44,962 bases of DNA from an uncultured Haliea sp. (GTDB taxonomy: Bacteria; Pseudomonadota; Gammaproteobacteria; Pseudomonadales; Halieaceae). This document shows positions 34,385-42,392 of the stretch, piece after piece (position 1 is the first letter of the stretch; each line of letters starts with the position of its first letter). Location of the stretch: assembly GCA_913061115.1 (NCBI GenBank), contig CAJXTK010000005.1:1-44962 (forward strand). Direction: 5' to 3'. The position numbers and the translations under genes were made by a program. The notes beneath the pieces are model-generated. The model searched no databases. It had not been told where the DNA came from and was given only the letters and a program-made list of their open reading frames with translations.

Positions 34385-36640
34385 CTAAAAGTCGTAGCGG
34401 ACTTCGATGCCTGCGGTTCGGTTAGCATACTTTGGAACGTATTGAATATAGCCATTTGGAAGGAGGACTTCGCTATTGGCATAAATGAGGGACGCGTAGT
34501 TGGTATCGAATACATTTTTTACGAAGGCTGTAACTCGATAACCGTCGCGGGTTCCTGCGAGCGTCGCGCGTATATCAACAATGGTATAAGCCTCCTGTTT
34601 CGTGTTTTCATCTTGCGAGAGTCCGTAGAGAACATCATCCTGAGAGCGCAGATTGCCGCCAAGCACAACATGGAAGGGTAAATCATCGAGTCGAATGGTA
34701 TAGCTAGTGCTTAGATTGAGTTTCCATTTTGGCGTGTAGGGAAGTTGGCCCCCGGAAAGATCCTGATATCCGTTGGGACATTCACCGCGATACTTCTGGC
34801 CACCGCTACAATTACCTTCGGGGTAATCATCTATGGTGGCGTCGGTGTATGCAACACCGCCCGTAATCATCCAGTCGACACTCGGCTGAGCAATCACTTC
34901 TAGCTCTATTCCCTGAGTAGAAACCTTGCCCGCATTGATGAGCACAAGGCTAGCGGGGAGCAAGTCGTCCGGATCGTCGACCGAAGATTGCGCCTGAAAG
35001 TTTTTATACTTCGCATAAAAAGCGGCAAAATTGACTAGCAATCGATTGTCCAGCCAGCGTGATTTAAATCCCGTCTCCCAAGCATCGCTAGTTTCTGGCT
35101 TCACATATGATCCCCCCGCTATCAGGGAGGTGTCAAAGGCCGGACCTTTATACCCACCGACATAGCTGGCGTAAACCATCGCATCGTCGTCTATGTCCCA
35201 CTGTATTGCGATCTTTGGTGAAATATCACTATCATCTACCGAGTCACTGAAATCGCCAGCGGGTGGAAAAATGAGGTTGTCTGTCTTGTCAGCGCTTGTA
35301 TCGTATTCCAACTCATCATAGGTATAACGACCACCTAATATGAGTTGCCAGTCTTGCCACAAATTAAAGTTAACTTCGCCAAATACAGCGACATTTTTCC
35401 CTGTTACGTCCGTTTTTGACGTGCGGGTAGTCGCTGGGACAAGGGGTTCAAGTAGAGACGTCGTCGTGGCATTGCTGGTATTGATATCCTGTTCAAAGTA
35501 AAACGCACCGACGATATAGGAACCCCAGTCAGCGGGTGGGGATGCAATACGGAACTCCTGTGAGAACTGATTCTGGTCTGTTTTTGGTGGAGATGGAAAG
35601 CTTAGTGCTAGTGGGTTGGTGGGTCCGTCATCAAAATCAACAATGCCCTCGCTTTGCCAATCGCGGTAAGCAGTAATCGATGTTAGGCCATAGTTATTAA
35701 GCTCCCAGTTGGTCGTAAGGGAAACGCCGCTGCTTCTTAGGTGAGTGAAGGTCGGTTGATCATTATTTACATTCTGATTCTTCTTCGAGGGTACTACGGG
35801 TAGCTGTTGCTCTAGGAGATTTTGTTGATCGGGTCCTGCCAGGATTGAGCGAACACTTAGCGCTGTGCAGTCACAATCGCTTTTGCTGTAGTCACTGGAT
35901 AGCATAAACTCTAGATCTTCGTTTGCTTGCCAAAGTAGTTTGCCACGCACGTTGTAGCTCTCTGTGCCGTTGATTTTGTCTCCGTTGTAGACATTTTCGG
36001 CATAGCCATCGTCATGCACGCCCGATCCCGTCAGTCTAAAGCCTAGGTCGTTTGTTATCGGACCCGCAACACTGCCATCGATGCGGTATTCATCATCTTG
36101 AATCGCCGTGGCCGCTGCGCTTCCGCTCAGTTCAGGGGTGGGATCCTTGGTGATGATATGCACCACACCACCCGATGCATTCTTGCCGTAAAGAGTACCC
36201 TGAGGGCCGCGGAGGACCTCAACCCGCTCAACGTCCACTAGATCCAAAAAAGCCATGCCTGATCTGCCCATTACGACGCCGTCCAACATGGTGGAGACGC
36301 TTGGGTCCACAGCAGGACTAAAGGCTTGCGTGCCAATTCCTCGAATATTGAAAGAAGAGGTCGAAGGACCAGAACTGGCTTGTACGTTAAGCGTCGGTAT
36401 CAGGGTCGCTAATTCTGCGGCATTTTTAATTTGTGCATTGCGCATTGCCTTGCCCGACAGCAATGACACTCCCACCGCCACATCCTGTAGGTTCTGTTCT
36501 CGTTTTTGCGCCGTCACTATGAGTTCTTCTAGTAAAGGGCGGTCGCCGGTGGTTGGGGTTTGAGCGACACCGACCAAAGGCAGAAGACTGGCGCCCAGTG
36601 CTGTGTAGAAAAACGCGACATTTTTTCTGTATACGGTCAT
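34385..36640 (-). CDS. TonB-dependent outer-membrane receptor
   Basis: A complete 751-residue receptor. It has a signal peptide (LGASLLPLVGVAQ, about residues 14-26) and the TonB-box region LEELIVTAQKREQNLQDVAVGVS. The plug has FNIRGIGTQAF, VSTMLDGVVMGRSGMAFLDLVDVERVEVLRGPQGTLYGKNASGGVVHIIT. The barrel ends IEVRYDF with the terminal Phe. An extracellular-loop region near residue 650 holds two Cys in a short span (NCSGGQKYRGECPNG), possibly a disulfide-closed loop. ATG 36640 follows a short AAGG purine run. It is followed on the same strand by the TAG-interrupted receptor, and its upstream region is an unusually structured 486-bp stretch. The ligand is unknown. Confidence 0.93.
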   Translation of the reverse strand: MTVYRKNVAFFYTALGASLLPLVGVAQTPTTGDRPLLEELIVTAQKREQNLQDVAVGVSLLSGKAMRNAQIKNAAELATLIPTLNVQASSGPSTSSFNIRGIGTQAFSPAVDPSVSTMLDGVVMGRSGMAFLDLVDVERVEVLRGPQGTLYGKNASGGVVHIITKDPTPELSGSAAATAIQDDEYRIDGSVAGPITNDLGFRLTGSGVHDDGYAENVYNGDKINGTESYNVRGKLLWQANEDLEFMLSSDYSKSDCDCTALSVRSILAGPDQQNLLEQQLPVVPSKKNQNVNNDQPTFTHLRSSGVSLTTNWELNNYGLTSITAYRDWQSEGIVDFDDGPTNPLALSFPSPPKTDQNQFSQEFRIASPPADWGSYIVGAFYFEQDINTSNATTTSLLEPLVPATTRTSKTDVTGKNVAVFGEVNFNLWQDWQLILGGRYTYDELEYDTSADKTDNLIFPPAGDFSDSVDDSDISPKIAIQWDIDDDAMVYASYVGGYKGPAFDTSLIAGGSYVKPETSDAWETGFKSRWLDNRLLVNFAAFYAKYKNFQAQSSVDDPDDLLPASLVLINAGKVSTQGIELEVIAQPSVDWMITGGVAYTDATIDDYPEGNCSGGQKYRGECPNGYQDLSGGQLPYTPKWKLNLSTSYTIRLDDLPFHVVLGGNLRSQDDVLYGLSQDENTKQEAYTIVDIRATLAGTRDGYRVTAFVKNVFDTNYASLIYANSEVLLPNGYIQYVPKYANRTAGIEVRYDF

Positions 36641-36738
36641 TTTTATACCTTACTTATTGTTTTAAATTATTCTGATAACAGTCTACTATCCGCCCTAGGT
36701 AGGCGCAGCCCGACGAGCTATCCTCCAGCGAGGTTTCT

Positions 36739-36759
36739 GGCAATCCCTTAGGGATTGCC
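36739..36759. repeat. Perfect 9-bp palindrome with 3-base loop
   Basis: GGCAATCCC and GGGATTGCC flank TTA, giving a strong hairpin on either strand about 100 bp upstream of the receptor start at 36640. There is no T-run on either side, so a simple terminator is unlikely; an operator or an RNA structure in the receptor leader is possible. Confidence 0.6.
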
Positions 36760-36853
36760 GGCGCAGGACCGCCAGTGCTCAGCAAGACTCAGCTAATAGC
36801 GTTACACGCCGCGATGGTAGTATCAGGACATGGATAGGCTACTCATCTCATCA

Positions 36854-36911
36854 AGGCAGTGAGCTGCAATGGACCCTCAGAGCTGCCGTCTTTGGCTGCA
36901 GCCCACTGCCT
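36854..36911. repeat. 15-bp inverted repeat (14/15 match)
   Basis: AGGCAGTGAGCTGCA (36854-36868) is repeated in inverted orientation at 36897-36911 with one mismatch, separated by 28 bases. Directly to its right, bases 36912-36941 can form another hairpin. Together they could fold as adjacent stem-loops in a transcript from either strand. Confidence 0.6.
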
Positions 36912-36972
36912 CCACGAGGGTTAGGGCATCTACTCTTGTGGCAGGTTTTTGAAGGCGTTCTCTACGCATCAT
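36877..36972 (-). CDS. Candidate 31-residue small ORF or leader peptide
   Basis: On the minus strand AGAGGT lies six bases before ATG ATG at 36972, and the frame runs 31 codons to TGA at 36877-36879. The product is basic (MMRRERLQKPATRVDAL, then LVEAVGCSQRRQL). The stop falls in the loop of the 15-bp inverted repeat, an arrangement compatible with a translated leader that alters folding upstream of the receptor gene. No homologue is recognised and codon evidence is too short to judge. It may be chance or the remnant of a decayed gene. Confidence 0.25.
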   Translation of the reverse strand: MMRRERLQKPATRVDALTLVEAVGCSQRRQL

Positions 36973-37126
36973 GATCAACCTCTATGAGCCCTTCTGCCCC
37001 GGGAAGCTCGCTTGTGGCTACGTTTTAGTGCAGACATTTTATGAACATGGATAGACTGAGTATACGACTTCTGTTACAGATGTGAAGGTATGACCCTCAT
37101 TTAACGCACTACGTGGAAAAACCGTT

Positions 37127-37834
37127 ATGATTGGAAAAATTGCCGCTTACGCCGCCGTTATAATAGTTGCCTTTATTGGTGTATTTGTATGGTGTTACAG
37201 CGGGGCTATTGTGACGGCTGCCGTCACTGAAAAAGTGGTGGCTTTGACCTACGATGACGGCCCCAATCCTCCGCACACACAAGCTTTACTGGATACGTTA
37301 GAACGCCACTCCGTTAAGGCAACTTTTTTTCTCAAAGGTCAAAACGTAGAGGCGTTTCCTGAGTCCGTGCGCGCGGTAGCTAAGGCTGGTCACGAAATTG
37401 GTAACCACAGTTACAGTCATCGCCCGATGTTTTCGTTGAGTAAGACTGAGATGCTCGAGGAATTGGTGCGAACTAATCGACTGATAGAAAACCTGGTGGG
37501 CTATGAGCCTTTGCTTTTCCGCCCCCCATACGGCATTCAGGGGCCGGGTTTGAAAATGGCTCTGGACGAGCTCGATATGACGTCAATACTGATGAGCACA
37601 AGTGGTTTGGATTGGGAGGTGACTGATCCTAAGTTGATTGCCAGCGCTGTTGTTGAATCGATAGAGCCGGGGAGTATTATCCTACTGCATGACGGCCACG
37701 GCGATGTGAGCGATCCGAGTGCTCAGGATAGTAGAGCCGCGAGTGTAGAAGCAACCGGCATTATTATCGAAGCGCTCAGAGCTCAGGGCTATCGATTTGT
37801 GACCGTGGGTGAGTTGATACAGCTGTCGAAGTAA
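37127..37834 (+). CDS. Polysaccharide deacetylase (NodB-type carbohydrate esterase family 4)
   Basis: A 235-residue protein with an N-terminal transmembrane anchor (about 5-23) and a NodB domain facing the periplasm. The CE4 motifs are all visible: TYDDGP (41-46) with catalytic base and metal-binding Asp, HSYSH (94-98) with both metal-binding His, RPPYG (132-136), LDWEV, and ILLHDGHG with the catalytic His near 188. It should remove N-acetyl groups from a glycan such as peptidoglycan or an exopolysaccharide. The gene stands alone and converges on a sterol-desaturase-like gene 25 bp away. The upstream boundary is the structured intergenic region. The glycan substrate is not indicated by context. 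Confidence 0.92.
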   Translation: MIGKIAAYAAVIIVAFIGVFVWCYSGAIVTAAVTEKVVALTYDDGPNPPHTQALLDTLERHSVKATFFLKGQNVEAFPESVRAVAKAGHEIGNHSYSHRPMFSLSKTEMLEELVRTNRLIENLVGYEPLLFRPPYGIQGPGLKMALDELDMTSILMSTSGLDWEVTDPKLIASAVVESIEPGSIILLHDGHGDVSDPSAQDSRAASVEATGIIIEALRAQGYRFVTVGELIQLSK

Positions 37835-37859
37835 AAAGGGCTTCCGTCTACTGTTAATG

Positions 37860-38774
37860 TTAGCTTGTCTGCCCTCGCGGTCGACGGGCATAGCGATTCT
37901 TCAGCATTTGAAGCCACGCAGAGAAAGGCCCTGTTTGCGCCTCCCACAGGGATTCGATCTTTTCGCCAGACGATAAGCCTGATGCCGGATATTCGTCTAC
38001 CGAAGGTCGATAGTAACTGCCGAAAGCAACATCAAACATTGGAAGCCAAATAGCAAAGTTTTTATCCTGATGCTGCGGCATTTTAGAGTGGTGAATCCAA
38101 TGGTATTGGGGCACTGAAAAGAACGGCATTAGACGATTGAGCCTGTCTATTCTTACGTTGGCATGGATAAAGTAGTCCCAGAGCACAGGTAATAATCCGG
38201 CCGCTACAATGGCCAAGACAGTCTCTGGCGCCTCTGTTACATCGAAAATCAACCCGATTGTTAATCCTTTCACGAGGGCCTGTCCCGCGGGTTCAAGGAA
38301 GTGCGAACGATAAATGGTCGTGCTATTCATGTGTTCATCACTGTGATGCAGTTTGTGGAGTTCCCACAGAAATGGCACCTTATGCTGCGCGCGATGCCAC
38401 CAGTAATACCAAAAGTCACCCAAAAAGACCGCAGTGAAAAATATTATCGTACCCTGCAAGATAACATCGAAAAACGGAATTCCAACTGACAGTTCGGAGG
38501 TTGGTATGCGCAACTGTGTCAGGCCAGAGTAATTGACTAAAGACACGGCAAACAGCACGATCATCGCGGCGAAGGGGGGCGCCAGTAGAAGGTTACTGCA
38601 GGTGATTTTCCAATTCAATGTGTAGTTGGACCGCGACGTATACTTTTTTACAGGCTTAAATTTTTCCAGTAATAAAAAAGTTGGCCAGGTTAAGAGTAGC
38701 GATAGATAGGCGAAAACTAGTACCGTGAAAGTCCCGGTGACCAGTTCGATATACTCGGACCAAAATTCCTGCAT
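37860..38774 (-). CDS. Sterol desaturase/fatty acid hydroxylase family membrane enzyme
   Basis: A 304-residue integral membrane di-iron oxygenase from ATG 38774; an upstream TTG at 38807 would add 11 residues and leave almost no gap to the previous gene. Four to five hydrophobic helices surround the family's histidine boxes: WWHRAQH, LHKLHHSDE and YHWIHHSKMPQHQDKN. It also has the typical DVAFGSYY after the last box. Enzymes of this family hydroxylate or desaturate sterols, fatty acids, alkylglycerols or carotenoids. A second family member lies immediately upstream on the same strand, so the two are likely one operon. Electron-donor genes are not present. The precise reaction cannot be deduced. 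Confidence 0.88.
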   Translation of the reverse strand: MQEFWSEYIELVTGTFTVLVFAYLSLLLTWPTFLLLEKFKPVKKYTSRSNYTLNWKITCSNLLLAPPFAAMIVLFAVSLVNYSGLTQLRIPTSELSVGIPFFDVILQGTIIFFTAVFLGDFWYYWWHRAQHKVPFLWELHKLHHSDEHMNSTTIYRSHFLEPAGQALVKGLTIGLIFDVTEAPETVLAIVAAGLLPVLWDYFIHANVRIDRLNRLMPFFSVPQYHWIHHSKMPQHQDKNFAIWLPMFDVAFGSYYRPSVDEYPASGLSSGEKIESLWEAQTGPFSAWLQMLKNRYARRPRGQTS

Positions 38775-38809
38775 AGTGATATTCCCAAATAAAACGCGCC
38801 CGAACAATA

Positions 38810-39751
38810 TTATACGCGAGTTCCCTCTCGCGTGATAACGGACCTTTTTTTGAGTGCCGCAGCTGTTTGTTGTTCGCCCTCAGGGCTCCAGCCCGGCGGG
38901 CACAAGAGGTAACCGAAAAAAGCTCTGAGATTGCCGGCGCTGCGCAAATCAGACCACAGTAAGGTGAATTCTCCAAAGTGGACATCGAGGAAGCTGGATG
39001 TATTGACCTCCCGTGTAATACCGTACTTCACTGGCTCTTGAGCTTGCAGTGGTTGTAGCGTGCCCATCAGCCAGTCGCCCAGTAGCGTGATAGAGTTGTA
39101 ATTGGTATCCATGTACTTCACATTCTGGGCATGATGCACACGGTGATAAGACGGTGTCTGCATGAAGCGTTCAAGGGGTCCCCAGCGACGTGTTACCACC
39201 TTGTCACTTAAATGCAGCAGATTACCCCATACGACATCCACAAATGTGAATACGGCAATGATCATCGGATCGACACCTAGAAGAGCTGGAACTAGCCCAA
39301 GGGTAATCGGCATATAAAAGATAATTTCAAGGAAAGAATGGTTGAAACCTACGAACAGATTCATGGACTGGGGCGCATGGTGGGGTGAGTGTAGGCACCA
39401 CAGCAATCGCACCTTGTGTGCGAGCCAGTGCTGTACCCAGTAGCTCATCTCATAAATAAAGAAACCGTAAAACCATCCGACAGGTGTGAGACCCGCATCG
39501 AAGGGGCTGAGGCTGGCGCCCCACACTGCAAGCAACAATTTGCTAAACGGGCCGACCACAAATTCAACCAACACACCGACAAGGCCCGTAAAGCCTAGTC
39601 CCTTCAGGGACATGCCATATTCGCCCAACTTCGCTTTACGTTGCCGAAAGTGTACAAAGCTGAGTTCCGCTAGTCCATAAATGAACAATGCCAACACGAA
39701 TAGTGGCAGTATTTTTACTAGGGGTAGAGACTCGATCGGCAGGGTATCCAT
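38810..39751 (-). CDS. Sterol desaturase/fatty acid hydroxylase family membrane enzyme (second copy)
   Basis: A 313-residue membrane protein with the same di-iron family layout: several hydrophobic helices in the first 110 residues, then histidine boxes QHWLAH, LHSPHHAPQ and YHRVHHAQN, followed by NYNSITLLGDWLMGT. It differs clearly in sequence from the neighbouring gene (37860-38774), so this is not a recent duplication; the pair may catalyse successive steps or different positions on one lipid. ATG 39751 is the natural start. The gene ends 35 bp before the second member's ATG. Downstream context (NTF2-like, MAPEG) does not define the substrate. Confidence 0.88.
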   Translation of the reverse strand: MDTLPIESLPLVKILPLFVLALFIYGLAELSFVHFRQRKAKLGEYGMSLKGLGFTGLVGVLVEFVVGPFSKLLLAVWGASLSPFDAGLTPVGWFYGFFIYEMSYWVQHWLAHKVRLLWCLHSPHHAPQSMNLFVGFNHSFLEIIFYMPITLGLVPALLGVDPMIIAVFTFVDVVWGNLLHLSDKVVTRRWGPLERFMQTPSYHRVHHAQNVKYMDTNYNSITLLGDWLMGTLQPLQAQEPVKYGITREVNTSSFLDVHFGEFTLLWSDLRSAGNLRAFFGYLLCPPGWSPEGEQQTAAALKKRSVITREGTRV

Positions 39752-39985
39752 GGGGTTTAGCCTAACGCGACTCGCGTGAAATTTCTAGTAAAGAACAGAA
39801 TACGCTTATGAAAAAACTACCACTGAAGTTGATGAGCGTGGACTTGATCTCGCGACGCTAGTCCAGCCAAGGCCTATGGCCATGGAGGGCAGTCAATCGT
39901 TCATGATAACGCGCTATGTCGACATCAACAGTGTACTGACAGACAAAGTACAGCATCTCGCGAATACCCGGGTAAAGATGCCCCT

Positions 39986-40420
39986 TTAGTCACTAAAATC
40001 AGCCGCTGTTGACTTCATCATTTCTTCGAGAAACCAGTCAGGGAACTGGCCGGCAAACTTCTGCATGTCCCAGTAGTCGCTCCAGCGATAAATTAAGCCA
40101 TCTTTGATTTCGTGCATGCTGGCAAATGTGTGGGCGGCTGTTTCTCCTGAGGTAAATGTCCATGTTTCAGTGTGGTCCAGAAAAACGATATCACCGTCTG
40201 CGGCTAGGTGGTGCGTGACCTGTTCCTGTTTTTGCAGATGCTTGAAGGCAATTTGCAGGCGTTTTACGCAATTTTCTGGTCCGTGGGCGCCTGGGTCATC
40301 GCTAGGGACATCTCGGTAGTGAATTTCTGGGTGCATACAGGCTTTCATCGCATCCCAATCCATATCACCCAGCGCCGTCCACATTTTTTCCACTACGGCT
40401 TTATTAGCATTGTTTGACAT
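39986..40420 (-). CDS. SnoaL/NTF2-like fold protein
   Basis: A 144-residue cytosolic protein of the NTF2-like (SnoaL/limonene-epoxide-hydrolase-like) fold. The N-terminal helix NKAVVEKMWTALGDMDWDAMKACMHPEIHYRDVP is the standard opening of the cone-shaped barrel, and the strands with IVFLDHTETWTF and FASMHEIKDGLIYRWSDYWDMQKF close it. Such proteins bind small hydrophobic ligands and include ketosteroid isomerases, polyketide cyclases and epoxide hydrolases, so a role on a steroid-like compound is possible but not shown. The minus-strand start ATG 40420 is plausible. It sits 65 bp downstream of the MAPEG gene. Confidence 0.82.
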   Translation of the reverse strand: MSNNANKAVVEKMWTALGDMDWDAMKACMHPEIHYRDVPSDDPGAHGPENCVKRLQIAFKHLQKQEQVTHHLAADGDIVFLDHTETWTFTSGETAAHTFASMHEIKDGLIYRWSDYWDMQKFAGQFPDWFLEEMMKSTAADFSD

Positions 40421-40485
40421 TGTCTATTCCAGTGTGTGTGATGAGAGTATCGAATTAATGCATAACATAAGACTGTGCATCTTCT

Positions 40486-40881
40486 TTAGCCTGCCGACAG
40501 CGCGATATAGAACAGGTAGATGCAGATACCCAAGCCTGCGATAAAACTCAGTGAGCGCAGTTTATCTATATTGCCGATATAGAGCGGGATGTAGGCAACA
40601 CGCAGTGCTACAAATACCATTATCGGTGTGGAGATGCTCTGTAAGTCTATCCCGCTGATAAAGACCGCAAGTATCGCGGCGCTGTAGACTCCTAATGCTT
40701 CCCATGTGTTACTTTGTGCCGCTACCGCTCGGGCGCCAGCCCCTGTGAGTTGCAAAGACTGCAGTCGGGGTTCTTTATTGTCCACGCTGCCGAGTTGTTT
40801 TTGACGATAGAATCCCGCTGTCCACGCACATATTAGCGGAAGCAGAGACAAAATGAGTAAGCTGAGTATTACTGTATTCAT
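40486..40881 (-). CDS. MAPEG-family membrane protein
   Basis: A 131-residue protein with four hydrophobic helices and the MAPEG pattern: RLQSLQLTGAGARAVAAQSNTWEALGVYSAAIL in the second helix region and FVALRVAYIPLYIGNIDKLRSLSFIAGLGI in the third and fourth. MAPEG proteins include microsomal glutathione transferases; bacterial short members are mostly uncharacterised inner-membrane proteins. ATG 40881 is a normal start. It is co-directional with the NTF2-like gene downstream (65 bp) and the GDPD lipoprotein gene upstream (62 bp), so a longer minus-strand unit is possible. Confidence 0.87.
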   Translation of the reverse strand: MNTVILSLLILSLLPLICAWTAGFYRQKQLGSVDNKEPRLQSLQLTGAGARAVAAQSNTWEALGVYSAAILAVFISGIDLQSISTPIMVFVALRVAYIPLYIGNIDKLRSLSFIAGLGICIYLFYIALSAG

Positions 40882-40943
40882 AAGTTCTATTTTCCTTTGG
40901 TTCTATTACCCTACAGTTTTTGAGTCGCTGCGGTCGCAATTGG

Positions 40944-42323
40944 TCAGTCACACTGACGCTCTGCGGCTGGCGTTCCTAGTATTTTCGCTAGCAGCACAGG
41001 TTGGTCTGTCATAATGCCGTCTACTTTGAGTTCAATCATACGCAACATTTCTTCGCAGGAGTTAATGGTCCAAACCTGCACAGCAAGATTTGCTGCGTGG
41101 CTAGCGGCTACTAACTCTGGAGTGGCAAGCGGTATCGCCGCGTCACCGGGTAGCTCATCCCCAATCTGGCTGGTATCGGGAGGTGCCTGAAAGCCTATAT
41201 GCTCTGGCACCGCAGGGAAGCTTCCAGAACCTAAAAAGACTGCGAGTAGGCTAAAGGCTTGATTAAACGGCACTGAGGAGTAGACACAGGGCGCCACGGC
41301 TTTAAAATTATTGGCTGCTTCATCAACGAAGGATGCTGCGATTACGTCTGTGGATCGACCATACTGCTGAAGCAGATCGGCCATCAGTCGCTCATAGTCA
41401 CCGACACCGTCCTGATCCGGTTTTAACTCTAAGTTCAGCAACTCACGAGGGAAACGCGCTAATGCCTCCTCGAGTGTGGGTATTCGGAAGTCTTCGGCAC
41501 TGTAGCCCACGGGCGGCGGCTGCTGCCCGGTAGCGATGCCACGGAAGCTATAGTCTTCATCTTGTCGGTCATGCGGAGTTCCTGCGCCTGGTACAAACCA
41601 ATAGGCGGCATCGAGCTTGCGTAATTCTGCTAGGGTTAGGTCCACCACATCGCCTCGACCGTTGGTAGTGCGATCGACGTCTAGGTCGTGCAGGATGACT
41701 AACTCGTTGTCTTTTGTTTGGTAAACATCCATTTCCAGCACGTCTGCCCCCGCTTTGGCAGCCTCTGTGTAGGCGTAAAGCGTATTCTCTGGAAAGTCGG
41801 TGACGCCACCCCGGTGAGCAAAGTTTAGCGGATCTGAACCTTGCACAAGCCATGGATTAGGGCTTTTGCTGAATGGAATATCGCAGGCGGTATCATCGTT
41901 GGCGATAGTGCCGATAACCTCTGTGGCGGTTGGGATGGTGTTGTCTGAAACGCTAAATTGAAGGGTGAAAGTTTCTGCCGCTTCTTCGACGCTATCGCCG
42001 ATCAGATCAATGTTAATATAGCCTTCGATACTGCCTGCTGGAATTTCCAACTCTCCCACAACGTGCATGTAGTCCTGATTCTCACTCGCGGTCCCAGCGA
42101 CAGTTTGGTAGGCCACAGTCACCTTCTGCGGCTGTGGCTCGGTCATGGTGACTCTAAAGGTCAGTGCGCGCATCTCGCCCGGGGCGCCCTCTGGGGCAGC
42201 ACTGGGGACAACAGTCAGCGATGACGGCGATACGGACCGGGATGGATCTTGGTTAGAACTGTCGGAGCATCCCAGTAAAAGTGCCCCAACGACTAAGCAT
42301 GCGGTGTTAAGAATCCTTGTCAC
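40944..42323 (-). CDS. Lipoprotein with Calx-beta and glycerophosphodiester phosphodiesterase domains
   Basis: A 459-residue protein from GTG 42323, chosen because GAGG lies five bases upstream and the product starts with a clean lipoprotein signal (MTRILNTACLVVGALLLGC); an in-frame ATG at 42371 would extend it by 16 residues. Residues about 35-145 form a Calx-beta repeat (TVAYQTVAGTASENQDYMHVVGEL, then EAAETFTLQFSV, then GTIANDD). The GDPD barrel follows: FAHRGGVTDFPENTLYAYTEAAKAGADVLEMDV, VILHDLDVDRTTNGRG and LNLELKPD, closing with VQVWTINSCEEM and DGIMTDQP. It should release glycerol-3-phosphate from glycerophosphodiesters at the envelope. Attachment of a Ca-binding adhesion-type module to GDPD is uncommon. 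An alpha/beta hydrolase gene lies just upstream on the same strand. Confidence 0.9.
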   Translation of the reverse strand: MTRILNTACLVVGALLLGCSDSSNQDPSRSVSPSSLTVVPSAAPEGAPGEMRALTFRVTMTEPQPQKVTVAYQTVAGTASENQDYMHVVGELEIPAGSIEGYINIDLIGDSVEEAAETFTLQFSVSDNTIPTATEVIGTIANDDTACDIPFSKSPNPWLVQGSDPLNFAHRGGVTDFPENTLYAYTEAAKAGADVLEMDVYQTKDNELVILHDLDVDRTTNGRGDVVDLTLAELRKLDAAYWFVPGAGTPHDRQDEDYSFRGIATGQQPPPVGYSAEDFRIPTLEEALARFPRELLNLELKPDQDGVGDYERLMADLLQQYGRSTDVIAASFVDEAANNFKAVAPCVYSSVPFNQAFSLLAVFLGSGSFPAVPEHIGFQAPPDTSQIGDELPGDAAIPLATPELVAASHAANLAVQVWTINSCEEMLRMIELKVDGIMTDQPVLLAKILGTPAAERQCD

Positions 42324-42392
42324 GATAACCTCATTAGCGAATTGTGTATGTGCCGATAAAGAATACACCATCAGCCGCTGTCAGAGACAAGA

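Larger units (their letters stand above)
36641..37126. other. Structured intergenic region without a recognised gene
   Basis: A 486-bp stretch between a leftward TonB receptor and a rightward deacetylase. It contains a 9-bp perfect palindrome, a 15-bp inverted repeat, a third hairpin of seven pairs (CCACGAG at 36912 with CTTGTGG near 36935-36941, one G-U pair) followed by T5, and a short leftward open frame with a good ribosome site. The density of structure is higher than elsewhere in the window. It may be a leader region for the receptor, a small RNA, or a relic of a mobile element; I do not recognise a transposase. Confidence 0.45.

Noticed and set aside
39808-39861. 17-codon frame MKKLPLKLMS... 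upstream of the sterol-desaturase pair
   Set aside because: Too short, no ribosome site of note, no context support.
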